DNA of 8,286 bases from Candidatus Opitulatrix cubana (GTDB lineage Bacteria > Actinomycetota > Actinomycetes > Actinomycetales > Bifidobacteriaceae), in NCBI GenBank assembly GCA_031283665.1, contig JAITBJ010000083.1, positions 1 to 8,286 on the forward strand. The letters are read 5' to 3'. This document shows, piece after piece, positions 1-5,825 of this stretch (the stretch's first letter is position 1; every line of letters begins with the position of its first letter). The notes under the pieces are model-generated. The model was not told the origin of the DNA, did no database searches, and saw only the letters and a list, made by a program, of their open reading frames with translations. The translations under genes were made by a program, and so were the position numbers.

Positions 1-74
1 ATTTAGTCCATAATAAGATCTGTAAGCAAGATAGTGGCTGTCAATAATTAATAGTTTTTTTGTCATTCTATTTG

Positions 75-80
75 TATGAT
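75..80 (+). promoter_or_regulatory. candidate -10 box upstream of tRNA-Lys
   Basis: TATGAT matches the sigma-70 type -10 consensus at five of six positions and lies 33 bases before the mature tRNA 5' end, so transcription would start near 87 with a short leader. No good -35 hexamer is found 16-18 bases upstream (the sequence there is a T-rich run), so the call is weak. The rest of 1-113 shows no open reading frame, no hairpin and no other RNA gene that I can recognise. Confidence 0.25.
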
Positions 81-113
81 AGCATTAAAATGTTATCTTT
101 ATATAAGTGTTTT

Positions 114-187
114 GCCTTCGTAGCTCAGTTGGTTAGAGCACCTGACTCTTAATCAGGGTGTCCTGGGTTCGAATCCCAGCGAGGGTA
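114..187 (+). tRNA. tRNA-Lys (anticodon CTT)
   Basis: A full cloverleaf can be folded. The acceptor stem pairs 114-120 with 180-186, the D stem 123-126 with 136-139, the anticodon stem 141-145 with 153-157 and the T stem 163-167 with 175-179. The T loop is TTCGAAT. The anticodon loop CTCTTAA places CTT at 148-150, which reads the Lys codon AAG. The acceptor stem includes two G-U wobbles (first pair and fourth pair). The discriminator base is A187 and the following bases are CAA, so the 3' CCA is not encoded and must be added by the CCA-adding enzyme. The next gene starts only 28 bases downstream, with no terminator between. Confidence 0.95.
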
Positions 188-215
188 CAAAAATAAAATG
201 TGATATCATTACAGT

Positions 216-1244
216 ATGAAACAGAATATAAAGTCAGCAAAATGCAAATCGTTATTAAAATGCAAATCGTTGTTAAAATATAAATCACTGTTAGTCTGTC
301 TAGCAGTTTTTATATCAGTTATTATCACATCTTGTTCGAATGCTACTGATTCAGGTCTTGATAAAATTAGAGTTCATGCACTGAATGGTCCTACTGCAAT
401 AGGTCTTTTAAATCTTGATGATAAAAGTCAATATCAGCTTACAATAGATTCAAATATGGATACTTTGCTAGCAGCACTAAATCGCGGCGATGTTGATATT
501 GCTACTATCCCCTCAAATGCGGCAGCAGCCCTATATAATAAAAGCAAATCTATAAAAATAGTAGATATTAACACATTTTCCCCTCTTTATCTTATAGGTC
601 CAAAAAATCTTGAAAGCTTATCTTTTGAGAGTTTATCAGAATCACAGATTTGGGAAAAAGGGTTTGATTTGCAAATATGTGCTACAGGCAAAGGTGCTAT
701 ACCTGAATTAGCTATAGACTACCTTTCAAAAGCATACAATTTTGAAAGAAAAATGTCTCTTATAGATTGGCAAACATCACCTGCCACATGCGTTTCAAAA
801 TTAGATAAAGATAAAAATACATTATCTATTTTACCTGAGCCATATGCATCTGCTGCACTGAAAGGAGGATCTAATTTAGCAAGATTATCTGATATTGGCA
901 AACAGTTTAAGGCTCATTCGTCAGTTTCAATTATAACAGGCGTGACTGTAGCAAGTCAAAACTTTTTGAGTTCTCACTCTAATGAGATTTCTGCATTTTT
1001 GAATAATCATAAAGCTTCAATTGAAGCGTTTAATAGTAATTCAGCTGCACAAGTTGGCAAAATGCAAAAATATGCTATTTATGGTGATAGCGTTTTGAGT
1101 GTTGCAGCTCCATATATGAATATAGCTTATTTAGATGGCAACGATATGAAAACGCAACTTGAAAGCTTATACCAGTTTATAGGAAAGCAGTCTCCAAAAC
1201 TTATTGGCAGTGTGCCCGATGATAATATATATTATATTCAATAG
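216..1244 (+). CDS. ABC transporter substrate-binding lipoprotein, SsuA/TauA-like (NMT1/COG0715) fold
   Basis: This 342-residue protein is predicted to be a membrane-anchored solute receptor. Residues 1-40 form a lipoprotein signal peptide: a Lys-rich n-region, a hydrophobic stretch from about 25 to 37, and the lipobox ITSC with Cys40 as the lipidated residue. The mature part matches, from memory, a family of unassigned binding proteins with conserved blocks that are all visible here: NGPTAIGLL, GDVDIATIPSNAAAALYNK, INTFSPLYLI, ATGKGAIPELAIDYL, LPEPYA, and a C-terminal PDDNIYYI. The substrate is not known for this family; relatives carry sulfonates, nitrate or pyrimidine precursors. No ATPase or permease of its own class is adjacent; it is followed after 18 bases by metQ. 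ATG216 is chosen because an upstream ATG at 198 stops at once and the next in-frame ATG lies far inside the mature protein. No clear Shine-Dalgarno is present. The n-region contains a tandem repeat. Confidence 0.85.
   Translation: MKQNIKSAKCKSLLKCKSLLKYKSLLVCLAVFISVIITSCSNATDSGLDKIRVHALNGPTAIGLLNLDDKSQYQLTIDSNMDTLLAALNRGDVDIATIPSNAAAALYNKSKSIKIVDINTFSPLYLIGPKNLESLSFESLSESQIWEKGFDLQICATGKGAIPELAIDYLSKAYNFERKMSLIDWQTSPATCVSKLDKDKNTLSILPEPYASAALKGGSNLARLSDIGKQFKAHSSVSIITGVTVASQNFLSSHSNEISAFLNNHKASIEAFNSNSAAQVGKMQKYAIYGDSVLSVAAPYMNIAYLDGNDMKTQLESLYQFIGKQSPKLIGSVPDDNIYYIQ
240..293 (+). repeat. three tandem 18-bp units inside the signal peptide n-region
   Basis: Three in-frame 18-base units at 240-257, 258-275 and 276-293 encode KCKSLL, KCKSLL and KYKSLL. 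Units one and two differ at one base (TTA versus TTG for Leu). Unit three differs from unit two at four bases, one codon change being Cys to Tyr. The repeat lengthens the positively charged leader before the hydrophobic core; removing two units would give a signal peptide of usual lipoprotein length. The near-identity of the first two units suggests recent duplication by slippage. Confidence 0.9.
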
Positions 1245-1262
1245 TTGTGTTAAACTAGTTAT

Positions 1263-2165
1263 ATGAGAATAAAGTCTTTTTTTAGTTTTTTGGTTTTAGC
1301 GTGTTTAGTGTTTACAATCACATCTTGCGGCTCAGGCGGACCAAAGGGCACTTCAGGCAATCCTGTGAAATTGGGCGTAGTTCAGTCATCTGATATGCAA
1401 TGGACTGTTTTGAAAGATGGTTTACTAAAAGAGGGTATTTATGTAGATATAGTCAATTTTACAGATTATACATCTGAAAATCCAGCACTTTCAAGAGGGG
1501 AGCTAGATATAAATGAGTTTCAACATTTAGATTATCTTGCAAATTATAATGTTCAAACGAATAGTGATTTAGTTCCTATTGGAGCTACGGCAATTTTTCC
1601 TATAGGTTTATATCCTAATAAAGCAGCAGGCGTGAATCAGCTTTCAGATATTCAAGATGGTAGCACAATTGTGATTCCAAATGATGACACTAATCAGTCA
1701 AGAGCTATTAATTTATTAGCTGATAATGGCTTGATTAGCCTGAAAGATAAAAAGAAATCTGTTTATACTCCAAATGTTATTGAAAAAGCATCTTCAAAAG
1801 TGAATGTAAAAAGCGTTCAGGCTAATCAAGCAGCACATTCGCTGTCAGATAAATCCGTGGCAGCAGCAGTGATTAATAATGACTTTTTATCAGATGCTGA
1901 TGTGAATCCTAAAGATGCTATTTTGAAAGAATCAGCTCATAGCGATTTTGCAAAGCGGTTTATTAATGTGTGGGTGGTTCAGAAAAAAGATAGTGATGAT
2001 CTGCTGTTAAATAAAATTGTTAATTGGGCTTCTGGATCTAGAGAGTTTTTAGGAAGTATTGCACATGATAATTCTGGAACGGCTCAAATAGTTTCTGAAG
2101 ATTATGAGCCATCAAAACTTCAAGAGATTCTAAGTGATTTGCAAAAAGAAAAGGTTGATGAGTAA
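1263..2165 (+). CDS. metQ: MetQ/NlpA family methionine-binding lipoprotein
   Basis: This 300-residue protein is the surface receptor of a MetNIQ-type importer. Residues 1-22 are a lipoprotein signal peptide with lipobox ITSC and Cys22 as the anchor. The NlpA-family core follows: VKLGVVQSSD near 35-44, FTDYTSENPAL near 66-76, GELDINEFQHLDYL at 79-92, the strongly conserved IPNDDTNQSRAINLL at 138-152, GLISL at 156-160 and a late VINNDF block. These are hallmarks of the group that binds D/L-methionine and related compounds; the exact ligand here is inferred. It begins 18 bases after the preceding binding-protein gene, with no obvious ribosome binding site, and its last codons overlap the metN start. 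The codons for the lipobox (ATC ACA TCT TG) are identical to those of the upstream lipoprotein. Confidence 0.9.
   Translation: MRIKSFFSFLVLACLVFTITSCGSGGPKGTSGNPVKLGVVQSSDMQWTVLKDGLLKEGIYVDIVNFTDYTSENPALSRGELDINEFQHLDYLANYNVQTNSDLVPIGATAIFPIGLYPNKAAGVNQLSDIQDGSTIVIPNDDTNQSRAINLLADNGLISLKDKKKSVYTPNVIEKASSKVNVKSVQANQAAHSLSDKSVAAAVINNDFLSDADVNPKDAILKESAHSDFAKRFINVWVVQKKDSDDLLLNKIVNWASGSREFLGSIAHDNSGTAQIVSEDYEPSKLQEILSDLQKEKVDE
2150..2154 (+). promoter_or_regulatory. ribosome binding site deciding the metN start
   Basis: AAAGG lies three bases before ATG2158 inside the last metQ codons. It supports ATG2158 over the in-frame GTG at 2134, which would add eight residues (MICKKKRL) with no family counterpart. 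Spacing is short, so translation is probably helped by coupling to metQ. Confidence 0.5.
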
Positions 2166-2952
2166 AGAAGCAATAGTATCGTTTGTTAACGCTAAAAAAA
2201 CTTTTAAAACAAAAGGAAAAGAGCAAGTAGCTGTTCGTGATGTTTCATTTGATGTTAAAGAAGGTGAGATTTTTGGCATTGTAGGCAAATCTGGCGCAGG
2301 CAAATCAACTCTTATAAGATTGATTAATGCTTTGGAAAAGGTTGATTCTGGAAAAGTGTTAGTCGATGGTAAAGATATAACAAAAATGAATTATTCCCAG
2401 CTCAAACACATTAGAAAAGATATAGGCATCATATTTCAACATTTCAATTTATTTGATTCTAAAACTGTTTTCAAAAATGTAGAGTTTCCTCTGAAAATCC
2501 AGTCAAAAGAATTAGGTTTATCTGATGGAGAAAGGCAAAAAACTGTTTTAGAGCTTTTAGATTTTGTTGGATTGTTAGGATATGAAAAACATTATCCAAG
2601 TGAATTATCAGGAGGGCAAAAGCAAAGAGTGGGCATTGCAAGAGCGCTTGCTACTAGTCCAAAGATTCTTTTAGCTGATGAAGCTACAAGTGCTTTAGAC
2701 CCTGAGACCACTGTTGAAATTATGAGACTGCTGAAAAAAGTTAATAAAGAGTTTGGTATCACAATTATTTTGATAACTCACACTATTAGCGTGGTGAGGC
2801 TCATATGCGAAAGAGTAGCTGTGATGAGCGAGGGGGAAGTAGTAGAGCTAGATACTTATAAAAATGTTTTCAAAAATCCAAAAAGTGATGCCGCTAAATC
2901 CTTAGTAAATGTTTTCAAGATTTTAGAGGGTGACGGAAGTTTGCATGAGTAG
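2158..2952 (+). CDS. metN: MetN-like ABC transporter ATP-binding protein lacking the C-terminal NIL domain
   Basis: The 264-residue protein is the cytoplasmic ATPase that drives methionine-type import. All nucleotide-binding motifs are present: Walker A GKSGAGKST at 43-51, Q-loop Gln94, signature LSGGQ at 150-154, Walker B ILLADE at 170-175, D-loop SALD at 178-181 and switch His208. The block from SGGQKQRVGIARALAT to DEATSALDPETT is typical of MetN. Usual MetN proteins run to about 340 residues and end in an ACT-like NIL domain that binds methionine and shuts the pump down (transinhibition). This one ends about 55 residues after the switch His, so that domain is absent, and metI starts immediately, leaving no remnant. 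ATG2158 overlaps the metQ stop as ATGAGTAA. Membership of the methionine subfamily rests on context and on the MetQ and MetI partners. Confidence 0.9.
   Translation: MSKEAIVSFVNAKKTFKTKGKEQVAVRDVSFDVKEGEIFGIVGKSGAGKSTLIRLINALEKVDSGKVLVDGKDITKMNYSQLKHIRKDIGIIFQHFNLFDSKTVFKNVEFPLKIQSKELGLSDGERQKTVLELLDFVGLLGYEKHYPSELSGGQKQRVGIARALATSPKILLADEATSALDPETTVEIMRLLKKVNKEFGITIILITHTISVVRLICERVAVMSEGEVVELDTYKNVFKNPKSDAAKSLVNVFKILEGDGSLHE
2935..2939 (+). promoter_or_regulatory. ribosome binding site deciding the metI start
   Basis: GGAAG sits five bases before ATG2945. It favours that start over the in-frame GTG at 2930, which would lie upstream of this site and add only five residues. Confidence 0.55.
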
Positions 2953-3628
2953 TTTATTCTCTGCTGGCAAAACAGATTGGTCTATTATAGGGCCAGCTCT
3001 AATTCAGGCTGTTCAAGAGACGCTATATATGGTAATGCTAACTCTTTTAATTGGTGGCATATTAGGTATGATTTTAGGTTGCATTTTATGGTCTACTAGA
3101 AAAGGGTCTATATTTTCAAATCCAGCGCTGTATAAAGTTTTAGAGTTTATAGTAAATCTAGTGCGTCCTATACCGTTTATTATTTTTCTTTCAGCTGTTC
3201 AGCCTCTTACAATAACAATTGTTGGCACATCACTTGGCACTACTGCAGCAATTTTTCCTATGTGCATATTTTGCACAATGGCTACATCAAGAATTGTGGA
3301 GCAGTCATTAATAAATGTAGATTATGGTGTGATAGAAGCATCTTATGCTATGGGAGCATCGCGCTTGAAAACGCTATTTTGGGTTGTGATACCTGAAGTT
3401 ATGCCGCCGCTAGTTTTAGGATATGCTTTTATTTTTATCGGTATTATGGATATGTCTGCTATGGCTGGGACTATTGGCGGCGGCGGCTTAGGAGATTTTG
3501 CAATTCAATATGGCTATAATAAATTTAATCCTATTATTACGTGGATATCGGTTGGAATTATTTTAGTAATTGTTCAATGTATACAACAATTTGCTAACTT
3601 TTTGGCTAAAAAGCTTTTACAGCATTGA
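2945..3628 (+). CDS. metI: MetI methionine-type ABC transporter permease
   Basis: This 227-residue integral membrane protein forms the translocation channel with MetN; the E. coli protein is of similar length (217). Five membrane segments are expected near residues 25-49, 66-88, 95-113, 153-172 and 198-216. The cytoplasmic coupling (EAA) loop reads EASYAMGASRLKTLFWVVIP at 131-150, with the invariant Gly137 and Pro150 that dock to the ATPase. The RPIPFI block at 74-79 and the stretch SAMAGTIGGGGLGD at 171-184 are characteristic of MetI. ATG2945 overlaps the metN stop codon as ATGAGTAG. The gene ends with TGA, whose last two bases plus the following A residues also form part of a candidate -35 box for the ribosomal genes. 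No terminator follows. Confidence 0.93.
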   Translation: MSSLFSAGKTDWSIIGPALIQAVQETLYMVMLTLLIGGILGMILGCILWSTRKGSIFSNPALYKVLEFIVNLVRPIPFIIFLSAVQPLTITIVGTSLGTTAAIFPMCIFCTMATSRIVEQSLINVDYGVIEASYAMGASRLKTLFWVVIPEVMPPLVLGYAFIFIGIMDMSAMAGTIGGGGLGDFAIQYGYNKFNPIITWISVGIILVIVQCIQQFANFLAKKLLQH

Positions 3629-3655
3629 AATTTTTTGTAATATAAAAAATATAAT
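3625..3655 (+). promoter_or_regulatory. candidate promoter of the infA-led ribosomal operon
   Basis: TTGAAA at 3625-3630 (five of six matches to TTGACA) is followed after 19 bases by a perfect TATAAT at 3650-3655. The spacing is two bases over the optimum. The -35 box overlaps the metI stop codon. Transcription would start near 3662, giving a leader of roughly 50 bases before infA. This is the longest gene-free stretch inside the operons (3629-3713) and the only good promoter candidate after the start of the window. AT-rich sequence makes chance -10 matches common, so the call is moderate. Confidence 0.45.
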
Positions 3656-3700
3656 GTAAACTATTTATAGTGTCAAGTGTATGCGTTGAATTCAGGAATT

Positions 3701-3706
3701 GGTGAT
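3701..3706 (+). promoter_or_regulatory. ribosome binding site deciding the infA start
   Basis: GGTGAT matches the 3' half of the extended Shine-Dalgarno (AAGGAGGTGAT) and lies seven bases before ATG3714. This fixes the start at MAKAGVIEVEGE rather than at the in-frame TTG3699 or GTG3702. A second AGGA at 3694-3697 lies too far upstream to serve alone. Confidence 0.55.
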
Positions 3707-3713
3707 AATTTAT

Positions 3714-3932
3714 ATGGCTAAAGCGGGCGTAATTGAAGTTGAAGGTGAAGTACTGGAAGCTATGCCTAATGTGATGTTTAAAGTGAAACTAGAAAACGAC
3801 CATATAATCACAGCACATATTTCTGGCAAAATGAGACAACATTATATACGGATTATTCCAGGTGATAAAGTTATAGTTGAAATGACTCCTTATGACTTGG
3901 GAAAAGGAAGAATTGTTTACAGATATAAATAA
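3714..3932 (+). CDS. infA: translation initiation factor IF-1
   Basis: The 72-residue protein has the exact usual length of IF-1, a single OB-fold that binds the A site of the 30S subunit and assists IF-2 and IF-3 in start-site selection. The signature blocks GVIEVEGEVLEAMPN, AHISGKMRQHYIRI, PGDKV and the C-terminal KGRIVYRYK are all present. It opens the alpha operon; in most bacteria adk, map or secY stand upstream, but here the preceding gene is metI. rpmJ follows after 23 bases. Confidence 0.98.
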   Translation: MAKAGVIEVEGEVLEAMPNVMFKVKLENDHIITAHISGKMRQHYIRIIPGDKVIVEMTPYDLGKGRIVYRYK

Positions 3933-3955
3933 TTGACAAAGAAAGAGGATTTTTA

Positions 3956-4069
3956 ATGAAGGTAAAACCTAGCGTGAAGAAAATATGCGAAAACTGCAGA
4001 GTTATTCGTAGAAATTCCCGTGTAATGATTATCTGCACAAATCCTCGTCATAAGCAAAGACAAGGTTAA
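3956..4069 (+). CDS. rpmJ: 50S ribosomal protein L36 (bL36, zinc-binding form)
   Basis: This 37-residue protein reads MKVKPSVKKICENCRVIRRN and continues to HKQRQG, the standard length and sequence of bL36. Cys11, Cys14, Cys27 and His32 form the zinc ribbon of the 'C+' type, which implies no zinc-free replacement at this locus. It packs into 23S rRNA on the large subunit. A strong AGAGGA at 3944-3949 lies six bases before ATG3956. It ends 11 bases before rpsM. Confidence 0.97.
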   Translation: MKVKPSVKKICENCRVIRRNSRVMIICTNPRHKQRQG

Positions 4070-4080
4070 GAAAGGTTTAT

Positions 4081-4455
4081 ATGGCTCGTTTAGTAGGTGT
4101 AGATTTGCCTAAAGAAAAAAGAATTGAGGCAGCTTTAACATATATTTTTGGTGTGGGCAAAAGTAGGAGTAAAAAAGCACTTGAGGCTACGGGTGTTAGC
4201 CCTGATATTAGAGTAAAAGATTTATCAGAAGATAATCTAATCAAATTGCGTGATTACCTTGAAGGCAATTTTGAGTTAGAGGGCGATTTACGTAGAGATG
4301 TAAAATCAAATATAAAACGCAAAATTGAAATAGGCTCATATCAAGGTATGAGACATAGAAGAGGACTACCTGTTCGTGGTCAAAAAACAAAGACTAATGC
4401 ACGAACTTGGAAAGGTCCTAGAAAAACTGTAGCAGGGAAAAAGAAGGTAGCATAA
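4081..4455 (+). CDS. rpsM: 30S ribosomal protein S13 (uS13)
   Basis: The 124-residue protein is a small-subunit head protein that contacts the P-site tRNA and bridges to L5. MARLVGVDLPKEKRIEAALTY at the start, the YIFGVGKSRSKKAL helix-hairpin region, and the basic tail with RHRRGLPVRGQKTKTNAR followed by a Lys-rich end are all diagnostic. Length is normal for Actinobacteria. AAAGG at 4071-4075 lies five bases before ATG4081. The stop TAA is directly followed by the rpsK start codon, suggesting translational coupling. Confidence 0.98.
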   Translation: MARLVGVDLPKEKRIEAALTYIFGVGKSRSKKALEATGVSPDIRVKDLSEDNLIKLRDYLEGNFELEGDLRRDVKSNIKRKIEIGSYQGMRHRRGLPVRGQKTKTNARTWKGPRKTVAGKKKVA

Positions 4456-4839
4456 ATGGCTGTAGCAAGAGGTAAAAAAAAGGCAAAGAAAAATGTGGTT
4501 TATGGCCAAGCTCATATCAAATCAACATTTAATAACACAATTGTGACTATTACTGATTTGACTGGTGCTGTGATTGCATGGGCGTCTGCTGGCGATATAG
4601 GATTTAAAGGCTCAAGAAAGTCAACACCGTATGCTGCTGGAATGGCTTCTACAGAAGCTGCTAAACAGGCTCAAGAAAACGGTATGAAAAAAGTGGATGT
4701 GTTTGTAAAAGGACCTGGAAGTGGTAGAGAAACTGCTATAAGATCTTTACAGTCCGCAGGATTAGAAGTCGGTTTTATAAGGGATGTTACGCCGCTTGCA
4801 CACAATGGTTGCCGCCCTCCAAAAAGAAGAAGATTATAA
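4456..4839 (+). CDS. rpsK: 30S ribosomal protein S11 (uS11)
   Basis: This 127-residue protein sits on the platform of the small subunit near the mRNA exit. It has a Lys-rich N terminus, the block HIKSTFNNTIVTITDLTGAV, GFKGSRKSTPYAA, GPGSGRETAIRSLQSAGLEV and the near-invariant C terminus HNGCRPPKRRRL. The start codon abuts the rpsM stop; its ribosome binding site AAGAAGG (4441-4447) lies within the last rpsM codons. rpoA follows after 12 bases. In many bacteria rpsD lies between rpsK and rpoA; here it does not, as in Bifidobacterium and Streptomyces. Confidence 0.98.
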   Translation: MAVARGKKKAKKNVVYGQAHIKSTFNNTIVTITDLTGAVIAWASAGDIGFKGSRKSTPYAAGMASTEAAKQAQENGMKKVDVFVKGPGSGRETAIRSLQSAGLEVGFIRDVTPLAHNGCRPPKRRRL

Positions 4840-4851
4840 GAAAGGTAATAT

Positions 4852-5793
4852 ATGTTAATCGCTCAAAAACCAACAATAACTGAAGAAGTTATATCAGAAA
4901 ATAGATCACGATTTTATTTTACGCCATTAGAGCCGGGTTTTGGCTACACATTAGGCAATTCTATTAGAAGAACTTTATTATCATCTATACCTGGCGCAGC
5001 TATAACTAGTGTAAAATTTGAGGGTGTAAATCACGAGTTTACAACTATTCCAGGTGTAAAAGAAGATGTGGTAGAGTTGATTTTGAACTTGAAAAATGTA
5101 GTTGTTTCATCTACACATGACGAACCTGTAGAGATAACTTTGAAAAAATCTAGCGCTGGTAAACTTACTGCAGGAGATATTAAAACTCCTAGCGGGATTG
5201 AAGTGCATAATAAAGATTTATATATTGCCACTCTTGACAAAGGCGCAAATGTGAACGCTTCTTTAATTGTAGAGCGCGGAAGAGGTTATGTTAGTGCACA
5301 GCTGAATAAAAAGGGTGATGAAGAGGCTGGGAGAATCTCAATAGACTCTATTTATTCACCAGTTTTGAAAGTTAGATATTCTGTAGAGGCTACTCGTGTA
5401 GAGCAAAGAACTGACTTTGATAAACTAATTATAGATGTGGAAACTAAAAACTCTATTACTCCATCTGATGCTATAGCTTCTGCTGGATCTACACTTGTAG
5501 AGCTTTTCACATTAGTGAAAGATATATCACCTGAATCTGAGGGTATAGAAATTGGTGATGATGAGATAGAAGAGTTTGCATTTGTAGAAGATGATAATTC
5601 GTCAGCTGATATAAAGTCGTTAGATTTGTCGCAAAGAACGCTTAATGCTCTTTCAAGAACTGGTATAAATACAGTAGGGCAGTTAGTAGCTAAAAGCAAA
5701 TCTGAAATATCTCAAATTAGAAACTTTGGAGATAAGTCTGTGGAAGAGCTCGAGGGCGTTTTGCAAGCAGCAGGTTTATCATTGAGAGATTAG
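4852..5793 (+). CDS. rpoA: DNA-directed RNA polymerase subunit alpha
   Basis: The 313-residue protein forms the dimer that nucleates RNA polymerase assembly. The N-terminal domain (about 1-230) includes GYTLGNSIRRTLLSSIPG and FTTIPGVKEDVVELILNLK, which contact the partner alpha and beta subunits. An acidic linker rich in Asp, Glu and Ser (about 231-250) leads to the C-terminal domain, where SQRTLNALSRTGINTVGQL and RNFGDKSVEEL form the DNA- and activator-binding surface. The Arg, Asn and Lys that correspond to E. coli Arg265, Asn268 and Lys298 are retained, so UP-element recognition should work. Length is normal. AAAGG at 4841-4845 is its ribosome binding site. rplQ follows after 32 bases. Confidence 0.98.
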   Translation: MLIAQKPTITEEVISENRSRFYFTPLEPGFGYTLGNSIRRTLLSSIPGAAITSVKFEGVNHEFTTIPGVKEDVVELILNLKNVVVSSTHDEPVEITLKKSSAGKLTAGDIKTPSGIEVHNKDLYIATLDKGANVNASLIVERGRGYVSAQLNKKGDEEAGRISIDSIYSPVLKVRYSVEATRVEQRTDFDKLIIDVETKNSITPSDAIASAGSTLVELFTLVKDISPESEGIEIGDDEIEEFAFVEDDNSSADIKSLDLSQRTLNALSRTGINTVGQLVAKSKSEISQIRNFGDKSVEELEGVLQAAGLSLRD

Positions 5794-5825
5794 TTAAAGA
5801 ATAAGAAATTAAGGAGTGATTCAAA

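Noticed and set aside
51..61. T-run as an intrinsic terminator of an upstream gene
   Set aside because: No GC-containing inverted repeat precedes the run; the region is simply AT-rich.
216..1244. First lipoprotein as MqnA/MqnD (menaquinone synthesis) or a thiamine-precursor binder
   Set aside because: It has a lipobox and the motifs of an ABC substrate-binding family; the fold is shared with these proteins but no specific motif supports either function.
2134..2157. GTG2134 as the metN start
   Set aside because: It adds eight basic residues without a family counterpart, while ATG2158 has an AAAGG upstream and mirrors the metN/metI overlap.
3666..3671. TATAGT as a second -10 box before infA
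   Set aside because: No acceptable -35 hexamer lies 16-18 bases upstream, and TATAAT at 3650 is a better match.
188..3713. tRNA-Lys as an attachment site with the importer genes as an integrated island
   Set aside because: No integrase gene is present, and the tRNA 3' end sequence is not repeated in the gap before infA (3629-3713).
4840..4851. Missing or broken rpsD between rpsK and rpoA
   Set aside because: Only 12 bases separate the genes and no remnant is visible; several actinobacterial groups keep rpsD elsewhere, so this is ordinary order rather than a loss.
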